Source: Plasmodiophora brassicae (taxonomy: Eukaryota > Endomyxa > Phytomyxea > Plasmodiophorida > Plasmodiophoridae). Taken from it: DNA of 64,000 nucleotides. The notes under the pieces were generated by a model that was not told the origin of the DNA, did no database searches, and was given only the letters and a program-made list of their open reading frames with translations. The translations under genes and the position numbers were made by a program. The number at the start of each line of letters is the position of its first letter. Within the stretch, counting starts at the first letter, position 1. The stretch spans positions 1 through 64,000 of the forward strand of contig JASFAU010000014.1 of assembly GCA_039704465.1 (NCBI GenBank). Reading direction: 5' to 3'. Shown piece by piece: positions 1-9,921 of the stretch.

Positions 1-40
1 CTAAAAAAACCTAAAACTAAAAAAACCTAAAAAAACCTGA
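1..40 (+). repeat. Degenerate telomere-type repeat at window edge
   Basis: The first 40 bases are made of CTAAAAAAAC / CCTAAAAA-like units, all with the C/A strand on top. A cleaner copy of the same kind of repeat (CCCTAAAA) is present at 5091-5108. The orientation, C-strand reading into the chromosome, is what a left chromosome end should show. The units are irregular, so this may be eroded telomere or poorly assembled telomere. Confidence 0.55.
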
Positions 41-42
41 GG

Positions 43-1318
43 AGATTCGACGCGTTGAGACGGCCACCATTGGCGCCCTGCAAGATCGGGTCGCCGCGAT
101 CGAGAACGTGCTGCAAGCACAGGTGACGACAGGAGAGAATGCAAGCGAAGATGATGATGACGGAGGTGACGTCGACGAAATGGATGAAGTCCACGACGAC
201 ATGGGAACGACGAAGAATGATAATGGAAACGGTGATCCTGAGAAAGACGACGGCGCCAAAGGCGATTCTACGTGGGCGAAGGTGGCCAAGCGCCGGTACG
301 TCCGTCGCCGCGAACTTCGCAAGGCGCGCGAGGTGCAGAAACGGCAGGACTCTGAGACGACTCAGCGCGCCGAGGCGGCTGCGTTTCTGAAAGGTGATAT
401 ACGGCGCCGAGTTCAGTTCACGAACCTGCTGATTCCGTTTCCGAAATCGATGCCGTACTCGATGTTCCGGAGGAACTCTCTACCAGCTGGGAGTACCCGC
501 AGGAAGCCTACACCACCTGAGTTATATTCATGAGTCGAAGCAGCTGCAAGTCTGGACGACGACGACGCTCGTGGACCAGGTGATAGCGGCACTACGCGGC
601 GGCGACGTGGCCGTCAGGATCGGGATTGAACCTGACGACCCCAGCTTCCTGGCCGGATCGCGCTGGGCCAAACTGAACAAGGAAGAGAAGGAGATCGAGG
701 CGAAACGCTGGTGGGCGAAGCGCGCCGATGACATGTCGTTCCACGCGAAGCGGATCGGCATCACCGGATATTTCAAGAGAATGGCCGCGCAGGCGAGGCG
801 CGAAGTCGAGCAATCAGATAAGGCATCCCAAGAGCGCGCAGGCGTAAACAGCGCAGGACAGCAGCCGGACCCGGTGACGCTGAGCGACTTCCTGAACAAG
901 TCGCCGCCGTGTGCGCCCCGGTGAAGCTGACAACGACTGCGAAGACCTGGAGGAACGCGGTGAGGATACTGATGTTATTGACGAGAACGAGATGCGCCTC
1001 GGGAACAGTATCGTCGAGGAGATGGAGCGAAGCGCACAGAGACAAGGCTGGACGTCCGAAGGAGATGAGGCTGAAGAGTCGTCCACTGAGGACGATCGAG
1101 TCCCCCCACGCCGAGTCGGGGTCCCTGACATGCCTGATGATGTTGATGCCCGTGACCTGATGAGTGACCGCGACCCGCGCCAGCGTGATGGCGAACAGGC
1201 GACACCACCACCTGGTCGGCTCACCAAGAAGATGAAGGCGATGAGCGCTGCAGCCATGTCCCAGCGCATCACCAGCTTCATGAAGTCATCGGGCACAGAC
1301 AGTCAGCAAGGATGCTGA
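43..1318 (+). pseudogene. LINE-A ORF1 (gag-like), broken
   Basis: Three consecutive open stretches in three frames read as one charged protein: an acidic segment followed by a basic stretch (about 43-430), a middle segment with a Trp/Lys-rich patch around 640-740 (about 450-900), and an acidic C-terminal segment (911-1318). No ATG explains the later segments, so two frameshifts in one ORF1 are the simplest reading. No zinc knuckle is visible. The stop codon overlaps the ORF2 start in the sequence ATGCTGA (1312-1318), suggesting coupled translation in the intact element. Assignment as ORF1 rests on position upstream of ORF2, not on a recognised domain. Confidence 0.6.
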
Positions 1319-4300
1319 AGGTCTCCTACACGAACGTCGAAGGGCTCACCAAGGTGAAGGAGGACAAGCTGACACGACACGCAGACGACAATGGCATCGA
1401 AACGATCGTTCTAGTCGAGACCCACATCAAGTACAACACGGGGATGAGGCGACCGAGTGACCGCACTTGGCAGAGACTTGACCTGATATGCCCGCCAACG
1501 GCACTCACCAAGGGCAAGGGAGGAATCAGTATCCTGTTCAAGACCGCAGTCCATGTTCAAACTGTGGCGTTCTCGATGAGGAAGCGGTGGATCATCTGGC
1601 TCGTCAACCGCTGTGTTCTGGTGGCTGGCGTCTACCACGAACCCAGCGCGTTCGCAGACTTCCAGGCCGACCTCGGCATGCTCGGTCGCGCGCTGCAGCA
1701 GGCGAACCCCGAAGGCAAGTACCGCGTTCTCGTCGTTGGCGACTTCAACACGCGGCTCGGCTACTTCACCGGGGACCACGACCAGCACCCGCAGGAACGA
1801 CGAGACGACTTCTTCGAATTTATCGGCAAGTTCGACCTCACCCTGCTGAACGTGTTCCACAAGAGGAACCCGGACAGGTGGACGTGGCGCTCCGACCAAG
1901 GCAAGAGCATCGTCGACTACGCCATGGTATCTAGATGCCACTACGCGCACCTGGAGATTGTCGCAACACCGGTGGAGAAGCCCGGGCACCAGATGTTGAT
2001 CGTGACGACGGACGGCGCGGCGCCGGTTCGCGAAGACACCAGCCGCTGGAGCTGGAACAGAAAGGCGTTCCAATCGGAGCCGATGTGGAAAGATATCCAG
2101 AAGGAGATGGACGAGAATTACGACGCGCCGGAACCGCAACTCATCGGGCTGCTCGACGAGGCGTTCGAACTGACCTGCGAGGCGCTGCGCCACGATATGA
2201 TCGACATCGCATGCTGGCCGCCTCACCGGTCGAAACGACACGAGCGCGCCGTGCCGATCATCAACTGGGACGACATGGAGGACTGCACGAACCCGTTCAT
2301 GCTGACCCGAACCAGAAGGTACCTGATGGCATCGGCGCAAGCGATGAACAACGGGATCGAACAGCAAGCCCCATCGGACGAGGAGCACGTCTCGCACTAT
2401 CAGCAGCTGTACGCAGCACCGGAGGGCCACGAACCGCCTCGATCGCGACGCGTTGCCAGAAAACGAGACGATGTCGACAAAGCTGAGCTCAAGTACTTCA
2501 ACGCGGCGTGGGTGGAGGGTCGCATCCGTCGGGCGCGATGGATGAAAGCGATGGGCCCGGACAACATGTGCGCTGATCTGCTGAAGGCGCACCCTGAGGC
2601 ATCTTCGAAGCTGCTGAGCGTCATCAGCGAGATCTGCTGGACGCACCAGGTCGCGCCGACGGTGTGGAACCGCGGCTACACCAGGCCGATACCGAAGAAG
2701 AGCGAAGACCGGAGGCATCCGGGCAACTGGCGAGGACTGGCCATGTCCAGCCACATTCGAAAACTGCACGAAGTCGGCGTTCGAGCTGATGCGCGACAAG
2801 GGCCTCTACCAGGTGCACGAGCTGCAGATGGGATTCCAGCGCCGGATTGGCCCGATCGAAGCCGTCTGGGTCGCTGATGAGCTTCTGGAAACGTACGCCA
2901 GGAAGGGTGTACCGCTGATGGCGGCGCTGCTCGACGTCAGGAAGGCGTACGACAACGCGGATCGCGAGCTGATCTGGCGGGAGCTGGAGTCCCGAGGAGC
3001 TGAGGCGACCATCGTCTCCAACATGCAGTCGCTCTTCGACGTGTTCGCGGTCGTCCTGCTCGTCGATGGTCGTGCACAAGAACCGATACCAATGGCGATC
3101 GGTGTCGCTCAAGGCGTCGTCAATGCGCCCGACCTATTCAACCTGCTGGTCAACCCGCTGCACGAACGGCTCCGGGCGATTGCTGGCCCCGACTGCCCAG
3201 TACTGGTGAAGATTCGCATCCCCATTATCTCGTTTGCTGACGATCAGACGTTGTTCTGCCGCGCTGACCGCCCGGCGGTTATGCAGGCAATGCTCGACGA
3301 GTGCCACAAGTACTCGATCGAATACCACTATAGGTACAATGTCAACAAGTGCGTCCTGAGCGTGCCGAAGCACCCGGCGCTGCCGCCGCTGCCGACCCTG
3401 ACGCTGGGTGGTGAACCCATTGCCGATGGCGAGGATCGCGCCGTGAAGTTGCTGGGCGTCTGCATGAAGAACGGGCGGATCGATCACGCGGCACAACTCA
3501 GGACGAGGACGGCGAAGGCCAGGTCGACGCTATTCGCGCTGAGCCAATCGGGCTGCTTCAAGACGAAACACCTGAACGTGAGCAAGAAACGCGTGGTGTT
3601 TATGAGCTTCGTGCGATCGCAGCTGGAGTACGGCCTCTGCATCGCCAACCACAGCAGCTCGACGCTGAAGGAGATCGACTCGTGGGTCATGCGAACGTGC
3701 GCCGAGTTCCTCGGCGGCCATCGCAACGGGTCGATCCTGATGATGCGCTACGCCGGCATTGTCCCGATGGCGATCCGGCAGGCACAGCTACGTGGCGGGT
3801 TCCTGCTCCACCTGAAGGAGAAGGCCGACGAGTACCCGAGGACCATGAGCGGCAAGATCGCCAAGGCCATGTTCGCGAACCCGGCATCGAGGCTGTCGAC
3901 GATCGTGCAGAAGTGCCCGGTCTGGTCGCGGGTGCAGGCGCTGATGCGGCAGCAGGCCCGGGTGAAGGACCTGCGCGAGTGGAAGATCAGGCACGGCACC
4001 CGATTGGAGGAGGCGGACAAGAACGAGGGCGGACCCGGGGACGCGCTGGTCCAGGCGCTGCAGGAACGGGCGTGGCGGCCGTGGTCGCGTGCGAAACTGA
4101 TGCGGGTCCAGAAGCAGGAGTGGAACAGACCGCACGCGACCGCGTTCAAGCGACGGCGGACGCGTACCGGATCGCCAACTGGCTGACGAATCGCCTACCG
4201 GGCATACCTGTTCCATGTCAGAACTGCAACGGGGCGTACGAGACGAATCGATACCATTGTACGATTTGTGTCGGCGCCCAGCAGCGGCTGGAGCATGTAT

Positions 4301-4792
4301 CGCCCGGAGGTGCATCTGAAGTGGTTGACTGATGCCGACAACGCGATCGACGCCTGCCTGCTCCAGCTGACACGGCCGTCGATCATCCAAGCGCCGGCGT
4401 ATGATGGGCGACCTAGGAAGCAAGCGTCAGAGGCGGCGTATCGACTCGACGAGCGAACCAGACCGGTGGCGACGGCGATCGCGACTGTCCTCAAGGACAT
4501 CGACGAGCTGTGCAGGCCGCGACAGGGTCGTGATGGCGGCGACGACAATGGCGGCGACAATGGCGACGACAATGGCGGCGATGATGGGGACGGCGGCGGC
4601 GAAGATGGACCTGTCGAGCTCCGCATCCAGGACGGCAACGGCGACGATGATGGCAGCAACGGCACGGCGGCGACGATGATGGCAGCAACGGCAACGGCGA
4701 CGATCAGGGCAGCAACGGCAACGGCGGCGACCAGGGCAGCAACGGCAAGCGGTACGAGCGGCGCCCGCCGATCTGGATCCGGGTACCGTGAC
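1312..4792 (+). pseudogene. LINE-A ORF2: endonuclease-reverse transcriptase, broken by frameshifts
   Basis: Starts at ATG 1312. The N-terminal third is an APE-type endonuclease: TNVEGL near the start, LVETH, VVGDFNTRLG at about residues 140-150, SIVDYAMVS, and a late PGHQMLI in place of the usual SDH motif. The reverse transcriptase follows, with the conserved NWRG motif, LLDVRKAYD and the catalytic FADD intact at 3233-3244. A C-terminal C-x2-C-x9-H-x3-C knuckle lies near 4215-4270 and is followed by an acidic Gly/Asp/Asn tail. Frame changes near 2775, 4155 and 4290 break the ORF. Alignment to LINE-B supports the joins. The end coordinate is approximate. Confidence 0.85.
4530..4745 (+). repeat. 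GGCGACAAT-type and GGCAGCAAC-type microsatellite inside LINE-A 3' coding end
   Basis: Short tandem GGCGACAATG units followed by GATGGCAGCAACGGC units encode an Asp/Gly/Asn tail. LINE-B also ends in an acidic tail, so the tail is part of the element rather than chance sequence. Confidence 0.7.
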
Positions 4793-4807
4793 GATCGCTC
4801 ATGCCCG

Positions 4808-4864
4808 GCCGGATTTTTCCCATCCGACCAGCGTCTGACGCCCGGATGGGTTTTTTCATCCGGC
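4808..4864 (+). other. Stem-loop in LINE-A 3' UTR
   Basis: Two nested inverted repeats: GCCGGAT (4808-4814) pairs with ATCCGGC (4858-4864), and CCCATCCG pairs with CGGATGGG inside it, separated by T-rich internal loops. It lies between the end of the coding region and the telomeric junction, where many LINEs carry the structure recognised by their own reverse transcriptase. That role is inference. Confidence 0.5.
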
Positions 4865-5090
4865 CGACGAGGCCATCACCAGGCCTACCGCGACATGCTG
4901 GCGACGACGACCATCGGCGCCGCCAGCATCGACACGCACCACCCGCACTGCGCAGTCCGTCACAGGCGGCCACTGCGTAGCGCTATTTCTATCATGTGAC
5001 CCTTCATCTACCTACTCAAGACGACACTGGCAATCGTATTATGCTCGGCATCGGTTGGAAAAGGGTGGTCTACGCCTAATACACACAAGA

Positions 5091-5108
5091 CTAAAACCCT
5101 AAAACCCC
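5091..5108 (+). repeat. Telomeric repeat CCCTAAAA (about two units)
   Basis: The top strand reads CTAAAACCCTAAAACCCC, i.e. TTTTAGGG on the other strand. It joins the 3' end of LINE-A to the satellite array and marks the element as inserted in, or capped onto, telomeric DNA. Confidence 0.75.
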
Positions 5109-6770
5109 TGTCAACAGCCGCGTCTCGAATCGACAGGCAACCGGCACACGTACTGAAAGGGCGTTCGAAATGCTGTCCGATGCACCTGGTTTCAGAGCAA
5201 TATGGAATTTCCCGACGGCGAACAGCACGCAGATGCACAGCAGATCTCAGCGGACGCCGTCACCGCCGCCGACCAACTGTCAACAGCCGCGTCTCACAAC
5301 GACAGGCACCCGGCACACGTTCTGGAAGGGCGTTCGAAATGCTGTCCGATGCACCTGGTTTCAGAGCAATATGGAATTTCCCGACGGCGAACAGCACGCA
5401 GATGCACAGCAGATCTCAGCGGACGCCGTCACCGCCGCCGACCAACTGTCAACAGCCGCGTTTCGCAACGACAGGCACGGCACACGTACTGGAAGGGCGT
5501 TCGAAATGCTGTCCGATGCACCTGGTTTCAGAGCAATATGGAATTTCCCGACGGCGAACAGCACGCAGATGCACAGCAGATCTCAGCGGACGCCGTCACC
5601 GCCGCCGACCAACTGTCAACAGCCGCGTCTCACAACGACAGGCACCCGGCACACGTTCTGGAAGGGCGTTCGAAATGCTGTCCGATGCACCTGGTTTCAG
5701 AGCAATATGGAATTTCCCGACGGCGAACAGCACGCAGATGCACAGCAGATCTCAGCGGACGCCGTCACCGCCGCCGACCAACTGTCAACAGCCGCGTCTC
5801 ACAACGACAGGCACCCGGCACACGTTCTGGAAGGGCGTTCGAAATGCTGTCCGATGCACCTGGTTTCAGAGCAATATGGAATTTCCCGACGGCGAACAGC
5901 ACGCAGATGCACAGCAGATCTCAGCGGACGCCGTCACCGCCGCCGACCAACTGTCAACAGCCGCGTTTCGCAACGACAGGCACCCGGCACACGTACTGGA
6001 AGGGCGTTCGAAATGCTGTCCGATGCACCTGGTTTCAGAGCAATATGGAATTTCCCGACGGCGAACAGCACGCAGATGCACAGCAGATCTCAGCGGACGC
6101 CGTCACCGCCGCCGACCAACTGTCAACAGCCGCGTCTCACAACGACAGGCACCCGGCACACGTTCTGGAAGGGCGTTCGAAATGCTGTCCGATGCACCTG
6201 GTTTCAGAGCAATATGGAATTTCCCGACGGCGAACAGCACGCAGATGCACAGCAGTTCTCAGCGGACGCCGTCACCGCCGCCGACCAACTGTCAACAGCC
6301 GCGTCTCGAATCGACAGGCAACCGGCACACGTACGGAAAGGTCAGGAGAAATGCTATCAGGTGCACCTGGTTTCAGAGCAATATGGAATTTCCCGAAGGC
6401 GAACAGCACGCAGATGCACAGCAGTTCTCAGCGGACGCCGTCACCGCCGCCGACCAACTGTCAACAGCCGCGTCTCGAATCGACAGGCAACCGGCACACG
6501 TACGGAAAGGTCAGGAGAAATGCTATCAGGTGCACATGGTTTCAGAGCAATATGGAATTTCCCGACGGCGAACAGCACGCAGATGCACAGCAGTTCTCAG
6601 CGGACGCCGTCACCGCCGCCGACCAACTGTCAACAGACGCGTCTCGATTCGACAGGCAACCGGCGGACGTACTGAAAGGGCAGGCGAAATGCAATCAGAT
6701 GCATCTAGTGCAACGGCAACAGAGAAATCACAGGGTGAACAGCAGGCATGCCCGGACAAGTTAAATCAGC
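5109..6770 (+). repeat. Subtelomeric satellite, 169-bp unit, ten copies
   Basis: Units begin at 5109, 5278, 5447, 5614, 5783, 5952, 6121, 6290, 6459 and 6628. Eight of the nine spacings are 169 bp; the third unit is 167 bp because of a 2-base deletion. Units 2-7 are nearly identical, units 8-9 share a variant central segment, and the tenth decays after about 140 bp. No unit carries a stop codon in any top-strand frame, so three overlapping frames stay open for about 1.5 kb. Because 169 is not a multiple of three, each frame reads the unit in all three phases in turn; these frames are therefore not taken as genes. Confidence 0.9.
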
Positions 6771-7510
6771 GTCGCCTGGATAATAGTGTATGGCATTCCG
6801 CACGGTGGCCGATCGGGTGGGTGCGGTTGCGCAGCTTCAGGGCCTCGTGCATCAACAGCAGCGCAGGCTGGGCACGGATGACACCTGGACACCGAATGCC
6901 GAGCGGTTACATCAGGACAGTGTCGTAAACCGACGGATTTCATAACGACGCCGGCACGCACGCCAGATGTGGAGGTAGTACAAACGGAAACGCGGGACAC
7001 CTGTCAGGGTCGACCTTCGCCATGTGAGTCACGCCGGCTAAACGAAGTACTAAAGGCGCCGACGCATCGTGCCCAGACCATGACTGGAAATGCGACAGGG
7101 CTGCAGCGTGCGGTCTAGCCATGGTTGATCATCAGGGCGCAGGTTTGCTGGAGAACGAGACGCCAGGCGATGCCATCCATGATTCGCAAGTGCCAAAACA
7201 GTCCACACTCGGCATTTTGCGCACTCCCACGGAGTTCAGTTCTGACTTAGTGAAATCAGGAAATCTGCCCAGTCGCGCTACATTCTTGGCGATACGAGAG
7301 GAACGGTGGCACATATGCCAACGGAAACATCCCAGCTGCCTCTGATTTTCCCTGCTCTTCCCAACGATAGCGTCATGTTCAACTGACGGTGGCCCAAACT
7401 CGCAAACAACCCCTTGTAAACGCCGATCTCTCAGACGCATTAGCCATGTATTCATAATACATTACAGAAGTCCCTAAAGGTATCGGACAGCCTGTTCACA
7501 CCCGTAACTC
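6771..7510. other. No gene recognised; one short structured motif
   Basis: Short ORFs on both strands show no domain or signal. At about 7448-7470 there is a small hairpin (TGTATT, CAT, AATACA) followed by TACAGAAGTCCCTAAA. A very similar motif recurs at about 23222-23254 and a weaker one at about 13197-13222. Confidence 0.5.
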
Positions 7511-7563
7511 AGCCGTCGCCGCCGTGCAACGCAATAACACTGCGTTGCACGGCGGCGACGGCT
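7511..7563. other. Perfect 23-bp inverted repeat with 7-nt loop
   Basis: Arms 7511-7533 and 7541-7563 are exact reverse complements and GC-rich, separated by ATAACAC. It lies 19 bp beyond the stop codon of the minus-strand kinase gene, so it would form a stable hairpin in that gene's 3' UTR. Confidence 0.9.
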
Positions 7564-7582
7564 TCAGGGACAGCCGTTTTGT

Positions 7583-8717
7583 TCAGGGCGGCGGCGCGAC
7601 ATTTTGACGCAGGCGGGCAACGTTGTTTCTCAAGCAATTAATGGCCAGATGAGCGGCCGGGTCCTGAATGAAGCGGAGCATATTGACCATGGACCGCCGG
7701 GTGGCGTCTTGAATCTCCAGGCCGAGTAACATGCAGATAGTGCTTCCCAAGCACGTCCAATCGAGTTCCGGCACGGCATGTGGCGTCTGGAAGTCCAGGG
7801 CGAATGACACGGTCTGTTCGACCAAGGCATCGCCACTGCGAACGGCGGATCCGAGGTCAACAAGAACCGGAAGCATTTCACGATGGTCGGTGAGCATGAT
7901 GTTGGCTGGTTTCACATCACAGTGGCAAATGTTCTTCTCGTGCATAAACAGAAGCGCATTGGCGACAGCTTCGCCAATGGAGCGGGTTATAGAGCGTGGG
8001 ACAGTGGCTGGAGGTTTGCACACCGACAGGAGATCCGATGCACTTCGTGGAAAAAACGGCATAATGATATAGCCGAAATCCTTGTGGCAAAACGTTGCCT
8101 CAACCTGCACGATGCTTGCATGCTGCCCGATCGTCTCGGCTGCCTTGACCTCACGCTCATAGTCTTCCTGAGCCGCCATGCGATAACGCTTTGCGACCCG
8201 CACGACGCCATCCCCGGTTCCGTACGCATAGAACAACGAAGACTTCGCTTGGCCAGCGACTGGGAGCACGCCGTCCAAAATGAACCCGTACGTTTCGCCA
8301 ATGTAGTGACGGTCCGTCGTGATGAATTGAGACCGCGCCTTGGTTAGGATTCGCTCGGCCTCGTTCTGATTCGCATGGCGCAGCTCGCCATATGCGGCAA
8401 CGTCCTTGTCAATTAAGAAATTAAGGTCTCTGGTTGTGACCCGGACGTTGAGCCGTCGCAGGCGATCGCGAATGCTCTCGTCTATACACTGGATTTAGCA
8501 AAACGGGCGGAAATGGCGTGTAGCCGGTCTACGTACCGACCGGGCGAACGGCCTGGAGGGCGGCCAGGGCAGCGTCGCGGGCACGCTCGGCGGCGGCGGC
8601 GTCGCGCTCCATGTGGGGCAGGCGCGGGTCATCGGGGTTGGCGTCCCGCACGGCCCTGTTCGCGGCCACGGCGTCGGCGTCGCTCTGCTTGAAAAGCTCC
8701 TCCAAAGACTGCGACAT
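7583..8717 (-). CDS. Protein kinase, two exons
   Basis: A Ser/Thr-type kinase domain preceded by an Ala/Asp/Arg-rich helical N-terminus. ATG at 8717; one intron at 8489-8540 (52 nt) joins the exons in phase to 360 residues. Visible motifs: VRVAKRY (ATP-site lysine), a following Glu in EDYEREVKAAE, the catalytic loop CHCDVKPANIML (HxD with KPAN) and DLG in place of DFG. The glycine-rich loop is poor, and the C-lobe after DLG is shorter than usual, with no clear APE motif, ending in APPP. It may be an active but divergent kinase or one that lost its distal C-lobe. The truncation side faces the perfect hairpin at 7511-7563. The substrate cannot be read from sequence. Confidence 0.8.
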
Positions 8718-9325
8718 GATGGCCGCCCACGTCAAACTGGAGTGAAAGTCCGTGTGGACAGACCTGGCCAGGAAGGTTGTGAGCGTCGCTCCGAGGCTAC
8801 CAGTCAGGCGCTCCGAGGCCACTAGTCAGGCACTTCAGGTCGCCATCATGTCCGAGGGCAGTGCCAAGCGCATGTCGATATCGGGCACGCCAACGCCGGA
8901 CATGCAGGTTGTTGGTCGATGACGATGATGGCCCGACGGCCACCACAGATGGGGCTCTGCCAGATGTTGTTGGCGCGAGAACCATGGCACGATTGTCGAC
9001 AATAGAGTGTACTTACTCAACCGAGAAGCCCGGGCCGCCCGCATGCGAAAATGGGCATGTCGGCGGAGGCTTGGTACGCCAGCATTATCGTCTGTTGGTG
9101 GCGCGCGGCGCCGGCGGCGGCCCACCTTCGCACCGCATTGGGGCGTCGCCCCCCGTGACGACGGCACGTGGACGGAAGGATGATGCGTCGCCCGATCGAT
9201 CCGCCATCGTGTGCCGCACGAATATGCTGGTGCCGAGGGGCGGGAGGGTGCTTGTGGCGTCGAAAGAGAGGATGAACGACGAGTGAGGATTTAACTTCAT
9301 CGGAAAGGAGATGTACATTCGGAGG
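8718..9325. other. Intergenic, no gene recognised
   Basis: Upstream of the kinase there is a short imperfect direct repeat (a CTCCGAGGC / AGTCAGGC pair near 8798-8836). Open frames on both strands have no recognisable domain and are not annotated. Confidence 0.4.
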
Positions 9326-9840
9326 TCAGGGGTAAGTACTGTTGCAGGGTTGCTGGCCTATCTTGCGGCGACCAGCACAGCGAAGAACCACGTCGCAGCT
9401 TGGTGTCCTGGTTCTGACGAACTTACAGCAGGTTCTGCTGCTCGATGCGAAGATACTGATGCACCACGACTGTGGAAACAGCTTACCCCACCGAATTAAT
9501 GAGGACGTTGTCGCCAATGTCGCGTTGCTGGAGAGGTACTGCGTGTACGCCTTCATCGTGACGCCCGTGTCTTGCTTGAATGCGATAGGCCAGCCTTCGC
9601 GACCGTGCCAAACCATAATCAGATAGGAAAGGGCGTTGTACAGCGGGTGTGTCTCCTTAACGAAGCGCAGTCCGCCACCACGTACATGTACATAGCACCA
9701 AGTTGCGTCCCTTGGCAAGCGCGCCCATCGACATTGTCTGCATCGAGAACGACAACATCGAACTTAGGGACCGTGGGCTCGTTGTCGCGCCGAACATGTT
9801 CCCTGCTGGGGCGCTGGCAATGACAACCACGCGCAGATTT
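9326..9840 (-). mobile_element. Helitron Rep/helicase N-terminal remnant, frameshifted
   Basis: On the minus strand one frame reads RDNEPTVPKFDVVVLDAD and the next reads VKETHPLYNALSYLI...HGREGW. These match, in order, the R-x-NE-x-x-VP-x-(A/V)VVV and E-x-HP-x-YD-x-L-x-YPLLF-x-x-G-x-DGW blocks of Helitron replication proteins. The two blocks are in different frames, and nothing of the helicase proper is present. LINE-B begins just to the right (about 9905) and may have inserted here. Confidence 0.5.
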
Positions 9841-9921
9841 GGCGACGTGCACATGCGGCCCTTCCAACCGATTTCGGACCGGGCACCAAGGTCGGATAAG
9901 CCCTGACAGCGGGGTGCATTT

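Larger units (their letters stand above)
40..5090 (+). mobile_element. LINE-A: telomere-embedded non-LTR retrotransposon, 5' truncated and decayed
   Basis: A two-ORF non-LTR retrotransposon: a gag-like ORF1, then an ORF2 with apurinic-type endonuclease, reverse transcriptase and a C-terminal CCHC motif. The order EN-RT-CCHC is that of APE-type LINEs such as the I/R1/Tad groups. The reading frame of ORF1 is already open when it emerges from the telomere-like repeat near base 40, with no start codon, so the 5' end is missing. The 3' end abuts CCCTAAAA repeats at 5091. Several frameshifts show the copy is not autonomous. A related but clearly different element lies at 9905-13181. Confidence 0.85.

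Noticed and set aside
5109..6770. CRISPR-like array
   Set aside because: Units are contiguous 169-bp repeats without unique spacers; this is a satellite.
5170..6928. Three overlapping ORFs of 500-580 codons on the plus strand
   Set aside because: They are the 169-bp satellite read in three frames; each protein is the same unit in rotating phase, with no start, signal or domain.
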